From Lumnitzera littorea (Eukaryota > Streptophyta > Magnoliopsida > Myrtales > Combretaceae): DNA of 64,000 nt. The first letter of the stretch is position 1. Each line of letters begins with the position of its first letter. Made by a program: the position numbers and the translations under genes. Below are positions 1 through 12,640 of this stretch, piece after piece. The DNA is taken from the NCBI GenBank assembly GCA_024138015.1, contig JAMXBB010000004.1, forward strand, positions 79,123,052 through 79,187,051. Reading direction: 5' to 3'. The notes beneath the pieces are model-generated. The model ran no database searches, was not told the origin of the DNA, and worked only from the letters and a program-made list of their open reading frames with translations.

Positions 1-2
1 GA

Positions 3-1861
3 CCCCTTGCTGTGAGAACCAGGATGTTTGGTCGTGCTTGGCCTTTTAGAGCCATTGTAAGGGATGGGCTTATTCTGACCTGGCCAGAGCTTCTCGGTAG
101 CCTTAGAGTTCCATGCACGGTAATTTTTCTATAACCATCCTTTTTGTAGTACATCTAGGTTAGCTGATGATTTCCATTGATGTGGTAATTTCATAATTAT
201 GTGTGATACAATGGAAAACATTTTATGCAACCCTCTGCGCTATTACTAGATAATTTAAGGAAAAAAAAGGGACAATTTTTATTGCAATTATCCAATGCTA
301 ACTCCTATATTTTATTCTCGGTTTTGCTTATCTTAAGGATTTTTCAATACTTTTCTCCACTCTCTTGAAATATCTACACTTACTCTACCAATGTATTTGA
401 TTCCCTTTCAAATAATTTCCTGGTTGGAAATAAAACTCTGTTGTGATGCCTTGTGTGCTAAATGAAACATTGCTGAGGAGATGAAGCAAAATACCTCCAG
501 ATGGAACAAGCAAGATCAGGCTAGATTTAGCCTTATGAGCCATGTCCTTGGCGACAGCTTGATTTCCTATTATGCATGTACTCTGACGGCTTAATTCATT
601 TGAGAATATTTGCTGTGTGAATGATCTATTGTCCCTCACGTCATAGTGATACTAACTGTATAGGATGATAGTGTGGCGACCTCATGGCTGAATGATGGAG
701 GTGTGGGGAAAGCTTTACGTGTTGTCGAGGTATTCTTAATTGACTTGACATGATACTCTAATCTTTATAACTGTGTAGGATGATAGCGTGGCAACCTCAT
801 GGCTGAATGATGGAGGTGTGAGGAAAGCTTTATATGTTGCTGAGGTATTCTCAACCGACTTGACATGATACTCTAATCTTTATAAGCTCCCTCTCACTAC
901 CTTTGGGCCGAATCAGGAAAGCCTGGTCACTTCATGGGAGACTTGCACGGATAAAATCAAATATTATTCTGATGCTGGTAGTATGATCAAGTTCCACAAA
1001 AACCTTACTGCCAAAGGCTATCGGGCCCTCATTTACAGGTATAAAAGATGATATAATATGACATACGAATCTATGTTTGTGCATAGCAATTGCTTGCCGG
1101 TGACTGCTATTGTTTGAGCGCAAGAACTAGCATGGAAGTGGATGCAATTTCCATTAAGTTACTTAGCCAAACCCGTCATCTCATGATGCTAATGTAATGA
1201 ACTACGACATTGCTCTTTGAAATGTAATGAAGAAATATTTTAAAGTATTGTCTTTTAGCCTATAGTGATTAATGGAATTTCCTTTTCCTATGCTCATTTT
1301 AACCTTGGCAGTGGTGATCATGATATGTGTGTCCCGTATACTGGTAGCCAAGCATGGACAAGGGCTGTTGGCTACAAGGTTGTGGATGAATGGAGAGCGT
1401 GGACTTCGAATCGACAAGTCGCGGGGTACTTCCCTTTCCTCCATTGCACACACTTGGAAAATCCTTACAGAGTTTGGAAATTACAATCATTCCAATACAT
1501 ATAACGATAAAATTGTACAAGTTTCCAAATATTCAAAATGTTATCTAAAGTTGCCATAAACTCAAATGGTTTTTTTTTGTCTCTCTCTCTCTCTCTCTCT
1601 GTGTTTCCTGCAGATACATTCAGGGATATGATCATAATCTAACCTTCTTAACCATCAAGGTAAGATAGCACATTGAACCTTTCGTTTTACTTTCTTTATT
1701 TAGTATTCTATGATAGTATTTCAGATTCCCGCCAACGTTTGCTTCCATTGATACATCAATTTTTGTTTGGATTGCAGGGAGCTGGACATACGGTGCCGGA
1801 ATATAAACCAGGAGAGTCGTTGGATTTCTATAGCCGTTTTCTAGCAGGAGAACAGATATAA
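3..1861 (+). CDS. Serine carboxypeptidase-like protein (SCPL20-like), 3' exons only
   Basis: Partial gene, start outside the window. Exons by phase: 3-119, then 664-729 and/or 779-844, 917-1038, 1312-1425, 1614-1659, 1778-1861 (stop TAA). All introns are GT-AG; the one before 1614 has a (CT)10 polypyrimidine tract. Peptidase S10 family: it removes C-terminal residues or, in some plant members, acts as an acyltransferase, usually after secretion to vacuole or cell wall. Seen: FGRAWPFRA, ATSWLND, KGYRALIYSGDHDMCVPYTG (contains the catalytic Asp region) and KGAGHTVPEYKP (catalytic His). The nucleophile Ser region lies upstream and is missing. The C-terminal end LDFYSRFLAGEQI fits the SCPL20/carboxypeptidase clade better than the acyltransferase clade (inference). 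Odd: the 66-nt exon encoding DDSVATSWLND is present twice in tandem, both copies with splice sites and both in phase 0. Confidence 0.93.
655..884 (+). repeat. 115-bp tandem duplication containing one SCPL exon
   Basis: Two adjacent copies with a 115-bp period (about 655-769 and 770-884). Each holds an acceptor AG, a 66-nt exon and a donor GT followed by the same intron start. The exons are 664-729 and 779-844. They differ at a few bases, changing protein residues VGKALRVVE in copy 1 to VRKALYVAE in copy 2. Copy 2 has the family-like VRKA motif. Because each exon is 22 whole codons in phase 0, skipping or including either one keeps the frame. Confidence 0.9.
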
Positions 1862-4800
1862 GAATCTGAGAAGGGATTTCCATTATTGATGGCATAATTT
1901 AAGGCGAAGGAGACAAAGCCATTATTGATCCGTGCTTACTTTTCCTGGAAGTAGTTTCAATGTAACATTATGTATTACTTATTTTTCCAGGAAAATAAGT
2001 TGAATGTTTTAACATACATAATTTTTACTTCGATATGCTGTCCCTCTCCTGTATTACTTACGAAACATGCAGTTTTCCACATTAATTAAAGCTGTAGCAT
2101 GTGCATAATCAGTAACTTCAATAGGAAGATTTTATTTAGGGCAATTACAAAGTACTCATGAAAAATAGAGAATCCCGAATTTTTAATTAATTAAACTTAC
2201 GCTATTTACCCAAAAAAAAAAAAAAAGAAGAAAATACCTATACTTTTTAAGAAAACGTTCTGATTAAAGGATTTATTTTAATAAAACACCGAATCAATAT
2301 TTTACATAAATATATACTTGTATTTCTTTTGGCAGATTCATCATCTAAATTATGATTTTCAGGATTTTCTTAGTTTAGTTGATATTTCATCAGTTAATAC
2401 AGTTTAATTTACATATGAATGGACTTTAAAAAATTACGGTTGTTTACTAATACAAAATGTTGATTGGACGATGTATTTGAGGGGAAAAAAAAAAAAAGGA
2501 AAATTGATATCAACATTTTTCGAAGGGTAAGTAACTGCCGTATTTCAAAAGTTTTTGATCATTCTAAGATTTATTTTTCTTTTCGGGCAAGGATGCTGTA
2601 ATCAACCTTTTTACTATGCAAAATACATGAACTCAAAGATGATATACACTTTGATTAAAAAAAAAAAACACAAAAAGATGACGTAGGCCACTGTGCGCAC
2701 CCCCACCCCACCACTCCCCTCCAACAACCCCCCACTCCAAAAAAAAAAAAACAAAAAGGATGATATATACCAACCACTTTCACAAGGTTTCATGATCGTG
2801 AGCGTACCAGGACATTTTTCCAAGACTAAATTGGTAGTTCAAATGAAGTATAATATTTTTGTGACATAAATATAAAAATCCAATCTTAACTTCAAATAAA
2901 TTTCTAAATATGTGAAATATTACTTGTTGAGCATTCACATGGTTTAATCATGTAAGGTAGAAAAATTGGAAAAATAAAGGGAAATAGAGGAAAGTGCACA
3001 TAAAATACTCAAACCATGCAAATTATTGAAATCTTGTCATTTATAAACTAGTTAGTACAATAAGGGTAATTATGATTTACTCTACATAGCTATCTTGCGG
3101 TAAACCTAAAAGAATAATTAAGATGACAATAAAAGAAAGATTTACCATCTCTAGTCCCACTCCAATTTTTTGGCAAATAATTAAAATAGAAAAGTTTAAC
3201 TATTTTTTCCCTAATGAGATAAAAGAAAAATAAAAATTTAAAATTTTAGTACAAAACAAAAGTTCATGCTTATACTCACGTGGATGTTTATCTAGGTTGT
3301 AGTAAAGTAAGGATAGAGATTTCGGATCTTCACATGGCTGAGTATTGTTTCTCTTATAAGATCCACGTACCATTCGGAGTTAATTGTCCCTTCATGCGCT
3401 TGGTGGATCAACTCTAAGGGCTATTAGTTGCTCATTGAACAAAACTAATCTCTTTTAGTTACAATAATTCAAAGCATTTAACTTTTAAAATTTATTCGAA
3501 ATATTATAAAATATGAGAAGAGAGTAGCCTTTTTGAAATGACTTGTGTAGAAACTAATGAAAATTAGATAAATACTCGTGTTTAAACGGTAAAATCGTAT
3601 TCGGAAACCCCCATTGCAAAATAGTGCCATTACCTTACCGTCAAAGTCCTACTCAACATCATCACTAAAAACTGAGCAAGGAAGTAATGACAAAGTGTTT
3701 GAAACTTTAATTATCTCTGAGTCTTCCAAATTTGTTATGTCAAAGACCCTTCCAATCTCGTCCCTTCATTCCTCCAACTCCCACCACTCAACCAATCTCC
3801 ATCACCATCCCTTTACCCGATCTCTTATCACACTCCGTGAAGAAAAGATAAATGCTTTAGATGATAAATAGAGAATATGAATAGTAAAAAAGAAAATCAA
3901 TCTAGGTTAAAGCTATTACCTTTTTAAAAATGCAGATGCATTACTCCTGTCGTTAAGAATTATTGATGAAAAACCATAAATTCATATATTAGAATGAGAT
4001 TAGTTAGACAAGATGAAAGTGACTCCTAAAAATGAGAATCGATAGCGAAAAATGGTGTACACGTATAGTATGATGCATAAATATATAAGAAAGAGAGAGA
4101 ATGGAGAGAGAAGAAAGTGGAAGGTAGCAGCTACCGAAAATTGGGAGAGAGAGAAAGAAAGGAAAAGCTATTCAAAAAGCATATTGTATATTGAGTGGAG
4201 TTGAATTAAAGTATTTGCTTCGTAATAATAGATAATTGAAACATTGGAGTTTAGGTCTGGTCTGGTCTGGTGTCCTTAGTCAAAGAAGTAACATTATGTT
4301 TTTTTTTTTTTTTTTTCGATATTAAAAGACAAACAATTATACCCTTCAACGTGTTGAAAATGAGGCGTATAATTTATGGTAAAATTATGACCGGTAAGCT
4401 TACGAGTTTATTCTTATGAGATTATAAGTTTGTGAGCGCATTCTTAGTCAACTCACTTAGAAAATCGTTTTGGTGTAAATGTGTGATGGACTTGCCAGTT
4501 TACATGCTAAAATCATACGCGTTACACCAAGTCCAACGAGTCCATATCTCTTTTCTTGGAAAACTATATAAAATGTAACTCCTACTTAAAAATTTTTAAA
4601 AATTATTAGAAATATTTTATATCCGCAACTTAGGTGCATCTCATGTGTATATGTTTCTATATATATATATATATATGCATGTTTAGTTTTTTCTTTTTAA
4701 ATTGATCATTTAGACTCTAAATTAAAAAAAAAAAGGTTTTAATTTCTTACATAGTCATTTTATTCTCAACAAAAATAACCATAAAATGAAAATTTGTACG

Positions 4801-7800
4801 ACTGAATAAAAATTACATAAGATCGGGAGGGAGGGAGAGAGAGAGATCCTATTTATATATGGGTGCATCTCATGTGTATGTGTGTCTATATATATATATA
4901 TGGATGTTTAGTTTTTTCTTTTTACATTTGATCATTTAGACTCTAAATTAAAAAAAAAAAAAAAAGGGGCTTTAATTTCTTACGTAATCATTTTATTCTT
5001 AACAAAAATAACCAAAAAAAGAAAAATTGTTCAAGTGAATAAAAATTACATAAGATCGGGAGGGAGGGAGAGAGAGAGAGATCCTATTTAAGTTATTTTT
5101 TCTTTTTTAGTTTTTTTATTACTTTGGTACACTTTAAGGACGTACACGATATAGAGGGTTTGAAAAGTATATATATGTGTGTATATATTTAATATCTCAA
5201 TATCTATTTGAGCATAGACAGTAATAACTTACTCATACTTCCCCCTAGCTTATGTAACTTAACTTTTGATCATAAAACAACATTTAATTAATAAATTACC
5301 ACATTTTCAAAACTGGTTGCATCGTATTTTATCCAAGATACCAAAATTTTAATAAGGATATTATTATTAGTATCATAAATAAACTACCTACTTTCTTATC
5401 TATTAAATGGATAAAAGTATTCTACTTTTCAAAATCTAACTTTATGTTTGTCGCATTTTAAGTGTTAAATGGATTACGATAGATTTTCGAAGGCAAATGA
5501 ACATTCATTTATACCTCAAAATTTTCATTATTCCACCGATCCAACAGGCCCTTATTAAAGAAACTATTAAATTAATGACAAATACAAGATTATCAGATGT
5601 AAGTAATGAGAATTATGGAGCTAAAATTACTATTTTTGAAAATTTTGTTCTTATCTCTATTTAGAATTGAGAACACTATTCCAACATCCTCAGGCAATGC
5701 TCCAAATACCCAGTCTCAAGGATACTCCCTTTACACTATGTGTGAATCGAAAAAATTAAAAAAAGAGGAAAGGAATTAGGAAGAAAACATTTTCTTCTTA
5801 GTTTCTTCCCCATATTTGAAGAAAGAAGGAAAAGTGCAAGAAAAGAAAATTTTACTCAAAATTTTTCATGAACTTCACCAAAAATCTTTCCTTTCAATTA
5901 AGAGAGAATTAGGAAAAAAAATATTTAAAATTTAATTAAATAGCTTTTCACCAGAAAGAAATTATGAATTTTTAACGGCTTTTTAGTACTTTATCAATTC
6001 TGACAAAAAAAAAAAAACTAATATATTATTCATCAACAGTCATTCCTTTCTATTTTCTTCTTATTCAAACAAGTATTTTCCTCCCATTTTTATTCCCCTC
6101 TATTTCTTTATTCTCATTTTCTTTCTTTCCAATTTCTTTCCTTCATCTCAAATATAATGTTAGGGTGATTACTTTAATAGAGAGTATAGAAAATTTTGTA
6201 AAGTGGACTATTATATTTCATGATAATTTAGGTAGGAACAAAGTGTAGGATTTTTTTCTTTTTTTTTGAGAAAAAATTTCTAGCATCTAAATGTCTAGTA
6301 GCAATTATACTGTATTTAAGCTTTATAGATTCCATAACTAATCCATATCAATATATTAAATAATAATATATATCCAGATTATTAAAGTCAATCGAGGCTT
6401 AAGTAACCATCATTGATGTCTTCCTTTTAAAATTACTATTTAACCCTCCAATCTTTTAATATATATATATATATATGAATAATACTAAATTAACTATAAA
6501 TGTATTATACTATAAATAAATTTATCAACTTCCTAAATTTTCTTTTTCTCACAATTCCTCTCTTTTTTTCCCATTTATTCTCTCTCTCCCTACTATTACC
6601 ACTTTTCATGTTCATAGTATTCTTTCTCTTTTCCCCAACATTTCTACTACCCCCTATTCTTCTTTCTATGGCCCCCATCTCTCTCTCTTCCTTATCTATT
6701 AATATCTTCTATTAATATTATAATATATTTGATTAACTACATAACTTTACTCAGTTTATGCACACACAACACGAGTGCATCGTCCGTTAATGTGTATGTG
6801 TGTGTATATATATACACACTCATAAGGTGTGCTTTTCTCCTTATTATTACTGGTTTTTTGCATGCATCATATAATCTATCTCAAATGTCATATTATATTT
6901 CAAAACTTGAATTTCAAATCTCCATAAAATGTATTATTTCTATTAACTTAACCTTTTAAAATTTATGTTAACTTATATGATTTTTTTGAGATTTCTTCCA
7001 TTTAACATTTAATGACTAACTATAAAGTTTAAGTCATTTTAAAGAAACAGCTTTACTAATTTAAATTGTGAACTCATTTGACAACATTAATTATTTTCTC
7101 AAAAATCTTATGTGCCGATCCTAGTTCAAATGCACATATACTTTTTAAGATACTCATTAGTTGTCCCTAAGTTAGTAAGTTAAGTATTTTGGATATTAAG
7201 TTTGTTGATAAGGGTTTTAACCCTAAAGTTTGGAATACTTGCTAATGACCTAAGAAGGTTATTATCTGACCTCATGGGTTTGAGATTCGAGCTTTATTGG
7301 ATGCCCTTGAAGAAGCTCTAAAAGTTCTATGGTTTAGATAGCTAAGAAGCTTGAACTAAGGTAGTAATTAGGAAGGGAGCTTAAGATAGTTGTAGGCAGG
7401 TTAGGAAATTAGTTATGAGCTCAATACATCTGTCAAGAGTTCAAATTTAAACATAAGCACAAACAGTAGGGGATTATTATATGGATAACTACCACTACTC
7501 ATTTGTAATTAGGCCGTGTTCTAAAAATTAGTGAGTGGTCTTGTAATGGAAAGAAAATTCATGTTAATTATAAAATAAAATAAGAAGGCTCATAAAATAA
7601 AAACAGGCATTATTGTAAAGTCATAATTTAAGTTAAGGATATAACGGGAATTACTAGGGTATAGGGTTGCAAGTTTTGACCTAACTTTAAAAGTTCTTCT
7701 TTACTATTTACTATAGTTACACATTGGCAATAAAAGGAAGGAGCTATTCTTCAAACGGCTGAGCAACACTACGTAATTCCATAAGGTAAGGCATGTTATC

Positions 7801-9160
7801 TTTTTTGTTTTTTTGTGATTTCGATAATTGAACAAGAGCCTAATGTCATTTAGGATATAGAATCCTAGTACATTGTCAACTTTGGTTAGAGAGTAAGGAT
7901 TTTGTTGTAGGAAAAAGAATTAAAAGGTAAAGGCGAGCGTTAAAACCAAAAAGTTACATTTCTTGTTGAATCCTAATTAGATTATTATATAAGGTTGATT
8001 GTTGGTAATTTTAGCGGTTGTAAGAATCAAGGGTTTTGTAAGATCTCACGAAAAATCTAAGTATAAAAGAATTCGCGTTTAATTGATGATTCATTGTTGA
8101 AAAGTGAAATGAACGAGTTTGGTGATGATATGAGTTATAATTTTGATTTGGAATTTAGAGTTGCAGAGTTGTGGAATAAAAGGAGAAGGGTTTTCGCAAA
8201 ATAGGAGGAACATGATAAAAAACACAATTATGGTTTTGCCAGTGGATTCTTCATAGTTTTGACTTTTTGCATTGGTCATGTTTTTTTAGAAGAAGTTGAG
8301 ACGACGAAAGGATCACGATCTAAGATCACGAGCTTGATCCTAGTCGTAATCATTGGATTTGGAGTTCAATAAGGACTACGGTCCAAGATTACGAGTGTAA
8401 TCTTAACTATGGTCATCATAGACAAAGTTTAGAAAGGATTATGTCCAAGGACCATGTTCTTGATCCTAGGCATGAACTCTAAGCATGTTTTTCCTTCAAA
8501 GCTTACACTCTAAGTTATTTGTAATCAACTTGATAATCTAAGATTAACCAGTTTGAGGAATTAAGAAAGGATTATGTAGTCTAAGTTTAGTATTCCTTTG
8601 TTATTATAGGTTCCCTTAATCTTGATAGCATTATTCGATTTGAATTAAGTTATCTAGGTACACGACACAGTTTTGTGGTTATAGTTATTAAGATTGTCAA
8701 TAGAAAATAGACTAATAAATATTGGACTCATATTTGTTGTGTAATACTTGTGCGTAGCTCAACCTAGGGGCGATGGTGGCAAAACCCTGAGGGACACTTT
8801 AATGATTAATGGGTGGTGATGTACCTAGTGAAGTTGCCTATTGAAATGATCTAAGGTGAATTATGAATCCTAAGGTTGGAGGCAGTAGTTCTTAGGTGCA
8901 GTATTGAGTATTTTATTTATGTATATTTATTGCTAATGTGTAGACAGGGTCTTGAGCACCCTTTAGTGCTATTTGAAGGGCTAAAATTGAAGATAATAAT
9001 TTGTTGTATGTTTATTATTGTTGCATATCTCGCATGTGCTATTACATTGTTTGTTCATATACGTGTTCTTGCATGTTGCTTGTTATGTATTGAGATTAGG
9101 CTTATTGATGGACTGCTGACATCTGGCCCCCTCACTCGTTCATGCCTCCAAGGCTTATAG
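1862..9160. other. AT-rich intergenic region without a supported gene
   Basis: Immediately after the carboxypeptidase stop comes an AT-rich 3' flank, then about 7 kb of low-complexity sequence. It holds A and T homopolymers (for example T18 at 4299-4316), AT dinucleotide runs near 4660 and 6463, a TG/TA palindromic run near 6800 and the tandem repeat at 4633-5090. Short open frames exist (an 85-residue one at 3614-3871) but have no recognisable domain and no gene-like context. I treat them as chance. Confidence 0.6.
4633..5090. repeat. Tandem direct duplication of about 225 bp
   Basis: Copy 1 is about 4633-4855 and copy 2 about 4862-5090. Both start with GGTGCATCTCATGTGTAT, run through an AT microsatellite, a poly-A run and a GGGAGGGAGAGAGAG purine block, and end in ATCCTATTTA. 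They differ mainly in microsatellite lengths and a few substitutions, so the duplication is fairly recent. No coding potential. Confidence 0.88.
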
Positions 9161-12100
9161 TGTAAGCCCTGCAATCTGGTGCTCAACGTTCGATTCGTAA
9201 AGTTTAGGGTGACCGAATAAATTGTTCGTTTAAGCTTAAATTTTACGAAGAAACTATGAATGTTGGTAAAAGCGATTCCAAAAGTTTGGATTTAAGAAAA
9301 TAAATAATAAAATAATTAATTATTATAATATTAAATTATTTATATATGATTCGTTATATATCGAAAACACGTAAAACGAATTTCGATAATTAACGAATCG
9401 ATAAAGATAAATTAAATACATACTAAAAATCATAAAATAACTTAAATAATATTTAAAAATATTTATTTATGTCATATATGTATTTACGTGTAGATAAAAA
9501 TACACTAAATTACTTAAAATACTAGAAATATGTTAAAATAATACTAAATAATTAAAGGAAATTTATAAAAAAATTAAGAAAAAATATAAAAAAATATAAA
9601 AACATGTGAGCTTGTCTAGATTTAGAGCATGGTAGCTTGGAAATGGAAGAAAGAAAAGTAACCAATAAAATTTAAACAAATAGAAAGGGAAATTGGAAGA
9701 GAATAAGGGACAAATGGCACCAATTAATTCATCAAATAATCAAGGCAGCCCTATAAGTTCAAAAACTCTCCATCAAAACTCATTTTGGTCAATTTAGAGT
9801 TAGGAAAAAATTGGGGAGGGGAGAGAAGGGAGAAAAAACTAAATTTACTAAAAATTAAAAAAATATAATACAAGTAGGGCTTATAAGGGAAGATCACATC
9901 CAACGACCACTTAGGAAGGAACTAGACTGACCACCATGCAGTGAACCACCTGCTTAGGTGGGCCACAACACCTAAGGTGGCCGGAGGTGGTGGAAAGGTT
10001 GGTTTTCGGTGAGTTTAACTTTCCTTCCCATTTTTGCTTTATTTATTAAAAATATCAAATAATTATAGAAAATTATGAAATTTGGTATTCTGAGATACTT
10101 TAATATGTAGATTTAGGAAATTTTTTCAAATCAATAAATTTAGACCTCAAGATATGTTGTTCTTAAGAAATAACTAAACTTAAGCTAGTTTTTAATACTT
10201 ATTTAAATGACCTTAAAAGTATAGTTTCAAACTCAAAATTTTTGTATAGACTATTTAGGATATTTATAACAATATTATGAAGATTTTTTCTAAAATTTAA
10301 TTTTATAAATTTTTATTTAATTTTTAGGCCCCAAAATCATGCACAAAAAGCAATTAATGGCTTAATTTTATAATTTTAGGGTTAATTCATTGAAAATTAT
10401 GATTTAGTATGTTATTAGACATCCTTAGCTGTTAATTACTGTGTAGGATGATATTTAGGGAGTTGGAGAGTTAATTATGTGTATTATGCATATTAGGTAA
10501 TAATAAATGAAAAATGAGTAAAAGTAAGTAATTAGGTTAATGTTATGATTTATGGTTAGTTTGGTTTTTATTCTAATTTAGGATGAATTTAGATGTCTTG
10601 GAATGTTAGTTTATGATGAGAGATGTAAATTATGGTATTATAGAGGTTAGGTGTATGCTTTATGTGTAGATTAAGTAATAATAGATAGTATGTGAAATAT
10701 GAAGATTAAATAAGTGAAGAATATTAAGTTAAATTGATAATATTATAATCATAGGAGAATATTCTAAATCTAGTTTGAAAGGTAAATTTAAGAAATTATG
10801 CAAAAATGTAAGTTATTCTTTCATCAGGAGCTAATTCGGTAGTTAATTTAGCAATGTAATGTATCTTACTGATCGAAATACTAATTAGGAGCTAAAACGT
10901 AGATTTAAGATACCTAAGTATAGTTAGATGAATTGCACATATTAGTTTGGGAGGAATTCTTAGGGTTTACAAATAAAAATAGTAATCAAAAGCTAAAACA
11001 AAACTGAATTCAGAAACTGATTTAGAAATCAAATCATAAATTAATTTAGAACTAAGTCGATTATAAGAGATATAAAATTTAAATAATTGAGTAAAATTAT
11101 AATCCTAAACTAAAAGCTAATGATTTAAAGCTTATATGTATATATATATATATATATATAAGTAGGTACGTTAAATGTAGATTATTTCTAGATTAAAATC
11201 TAATTTAGAAGTAGAATTTGAATTAAGATTAATATAAGTAAATTAGATAGTAAATAAAAAACCTAAACTAAAGGCTATCCTTATTAAATAAACCGTAAGA
11301 AAAAGGTTAAAAGGCACTTAAAAGATTTACAAACAAAAAGTAACAGAAAAAAAGAGGTAAACTAAAACCTAATTCTAAAGTCAAAACCATAAACAAAATA
11401 AGAAACAAATTCAAAACCTAGTTGAACAAGAGAAATAATTCTAAGAGACTCAAACCTAAGTCACTAAATATAAGAAGATCATAAACCAAAGATAATCATA
11501 ATCTAAATTACATAACAAAATATATCTATAATAGTTATGTGGAAACTAAAACAACATTTATATTATAAAGATTATTAGCGATGACTTATGCAAGTCGTAC
11601 CTTGAGTGAGTAAGTGGAAAGTCTAAGTAAGTTAGGATTAATACGTTACTATATTTTGAAGTACTAATTTGTAGTACTTGAAGGCTTGAGATTGTACTTG
11701 GTTGTGATTGTTAGATAATTAACTATGCACATACCTGTATATACTTGTTTTTTAGTTTGATGATATGATTTTAGTTTATTATTTTGGCTTATTTTTGTGT
11801 GATTTATTTAAAATGATTGAATACCTTAAACTAGATCTAATTAAATATATGACTTGTAATTCTAAATCGGACCTGCATAGCAACCCATTAGGGGAAACGT
11901 TATGGTTCTCCGGCTAAATACTAACCCTTTTGAAAAGGATAGTGCTCGATAGCATAATGGGTCCCTTCTTCATCCTTAGTTAAACTAAGTGATAAGTGAG
12001 GATAAAGTCAATAGTCCCAACGTAATCACAGGAAGAGCGGTGTCTCTATTGCACAAGCTTGGGTTTGGTCGTAAGCTGTTGCATAAATATGGAAACTCCT

Positions 12101-12640
12101 TAGCTTAGATTAGAACGAGTGTAATTCCTCTAATCTCACGATGGATCGAATAAGGTTATGTGATGACATTTGCTTATGCATGCATTGCGTTGAACTAATT
12201 TGGTTGATAACCCTATTTATATTTGATGTATAGTTTTAAGTTTTTGTCCCAATTTACTGAGCTGTTAATTGTTTACATCCCTATAGATGTTATTGTAGGT
12301 ACTAGCTAAGAAGCAACTATATAACTATCCTAAAGCTAGCAACTATTAGATCTTGAAGCATGAGGATGATAACTTGAGGAGTAATTACACTTTTAAGTTT
12401 AGATTTTATCTTTAAAGCTTTTAATAATAATTTATGAATTTCTCAATTAGAAATTTTGTAAACATATTCAAATTATTTTAGTATAAATATATTTTTTTCA
12501 TAATATCATAGGTAAATAACACGTTTATTTATGAACTATTTACTTTCAAACGAGTTAGACATGAACACCTTATGTAAATCAGGTATAAGATAATGGCTGA
12601 AATGTTAGCTTCTATCCTACAATAGTTTACGCAACGAAAT
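9161..12640 (+). mobile_element. Possible decayed long LTR of a gypsy-type element
   Basis: No gene is visible over 3.5 kb. The segment opens with TGTAAGCCC, a start common in plant gypsy LTRs. It contains a GC-richer block with GGTGGCCGGAGGTGGTGG at about 9968-9990 followed by a GTGAG-like junction, and a block at 11870-12000 of the untranslated type often found in long gypsy LTRs (AACCCATTAGGGGAAACG). No second copy lies in the window, so neither the ends nor the family can be proved. It could equally be ordinary AT-rich intergenic DNA next to E1. An AT repeat is at about 11135-11160. Confidence 0.3.

Noticed and set aside
1265..1559. Two overlapping + frames and one - frame of 73-95 codons
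   Set aside because: They overlap the carboxypeptidase exon 1312-1425 and its introns; only the spliced frame matches the family.
3614..3871. 85-codon open frame in the first intergenic region
   Set aside because: Ser- and His-rich, no domain, no flanking exons, AT-rich context and no start context; best explained by chance.
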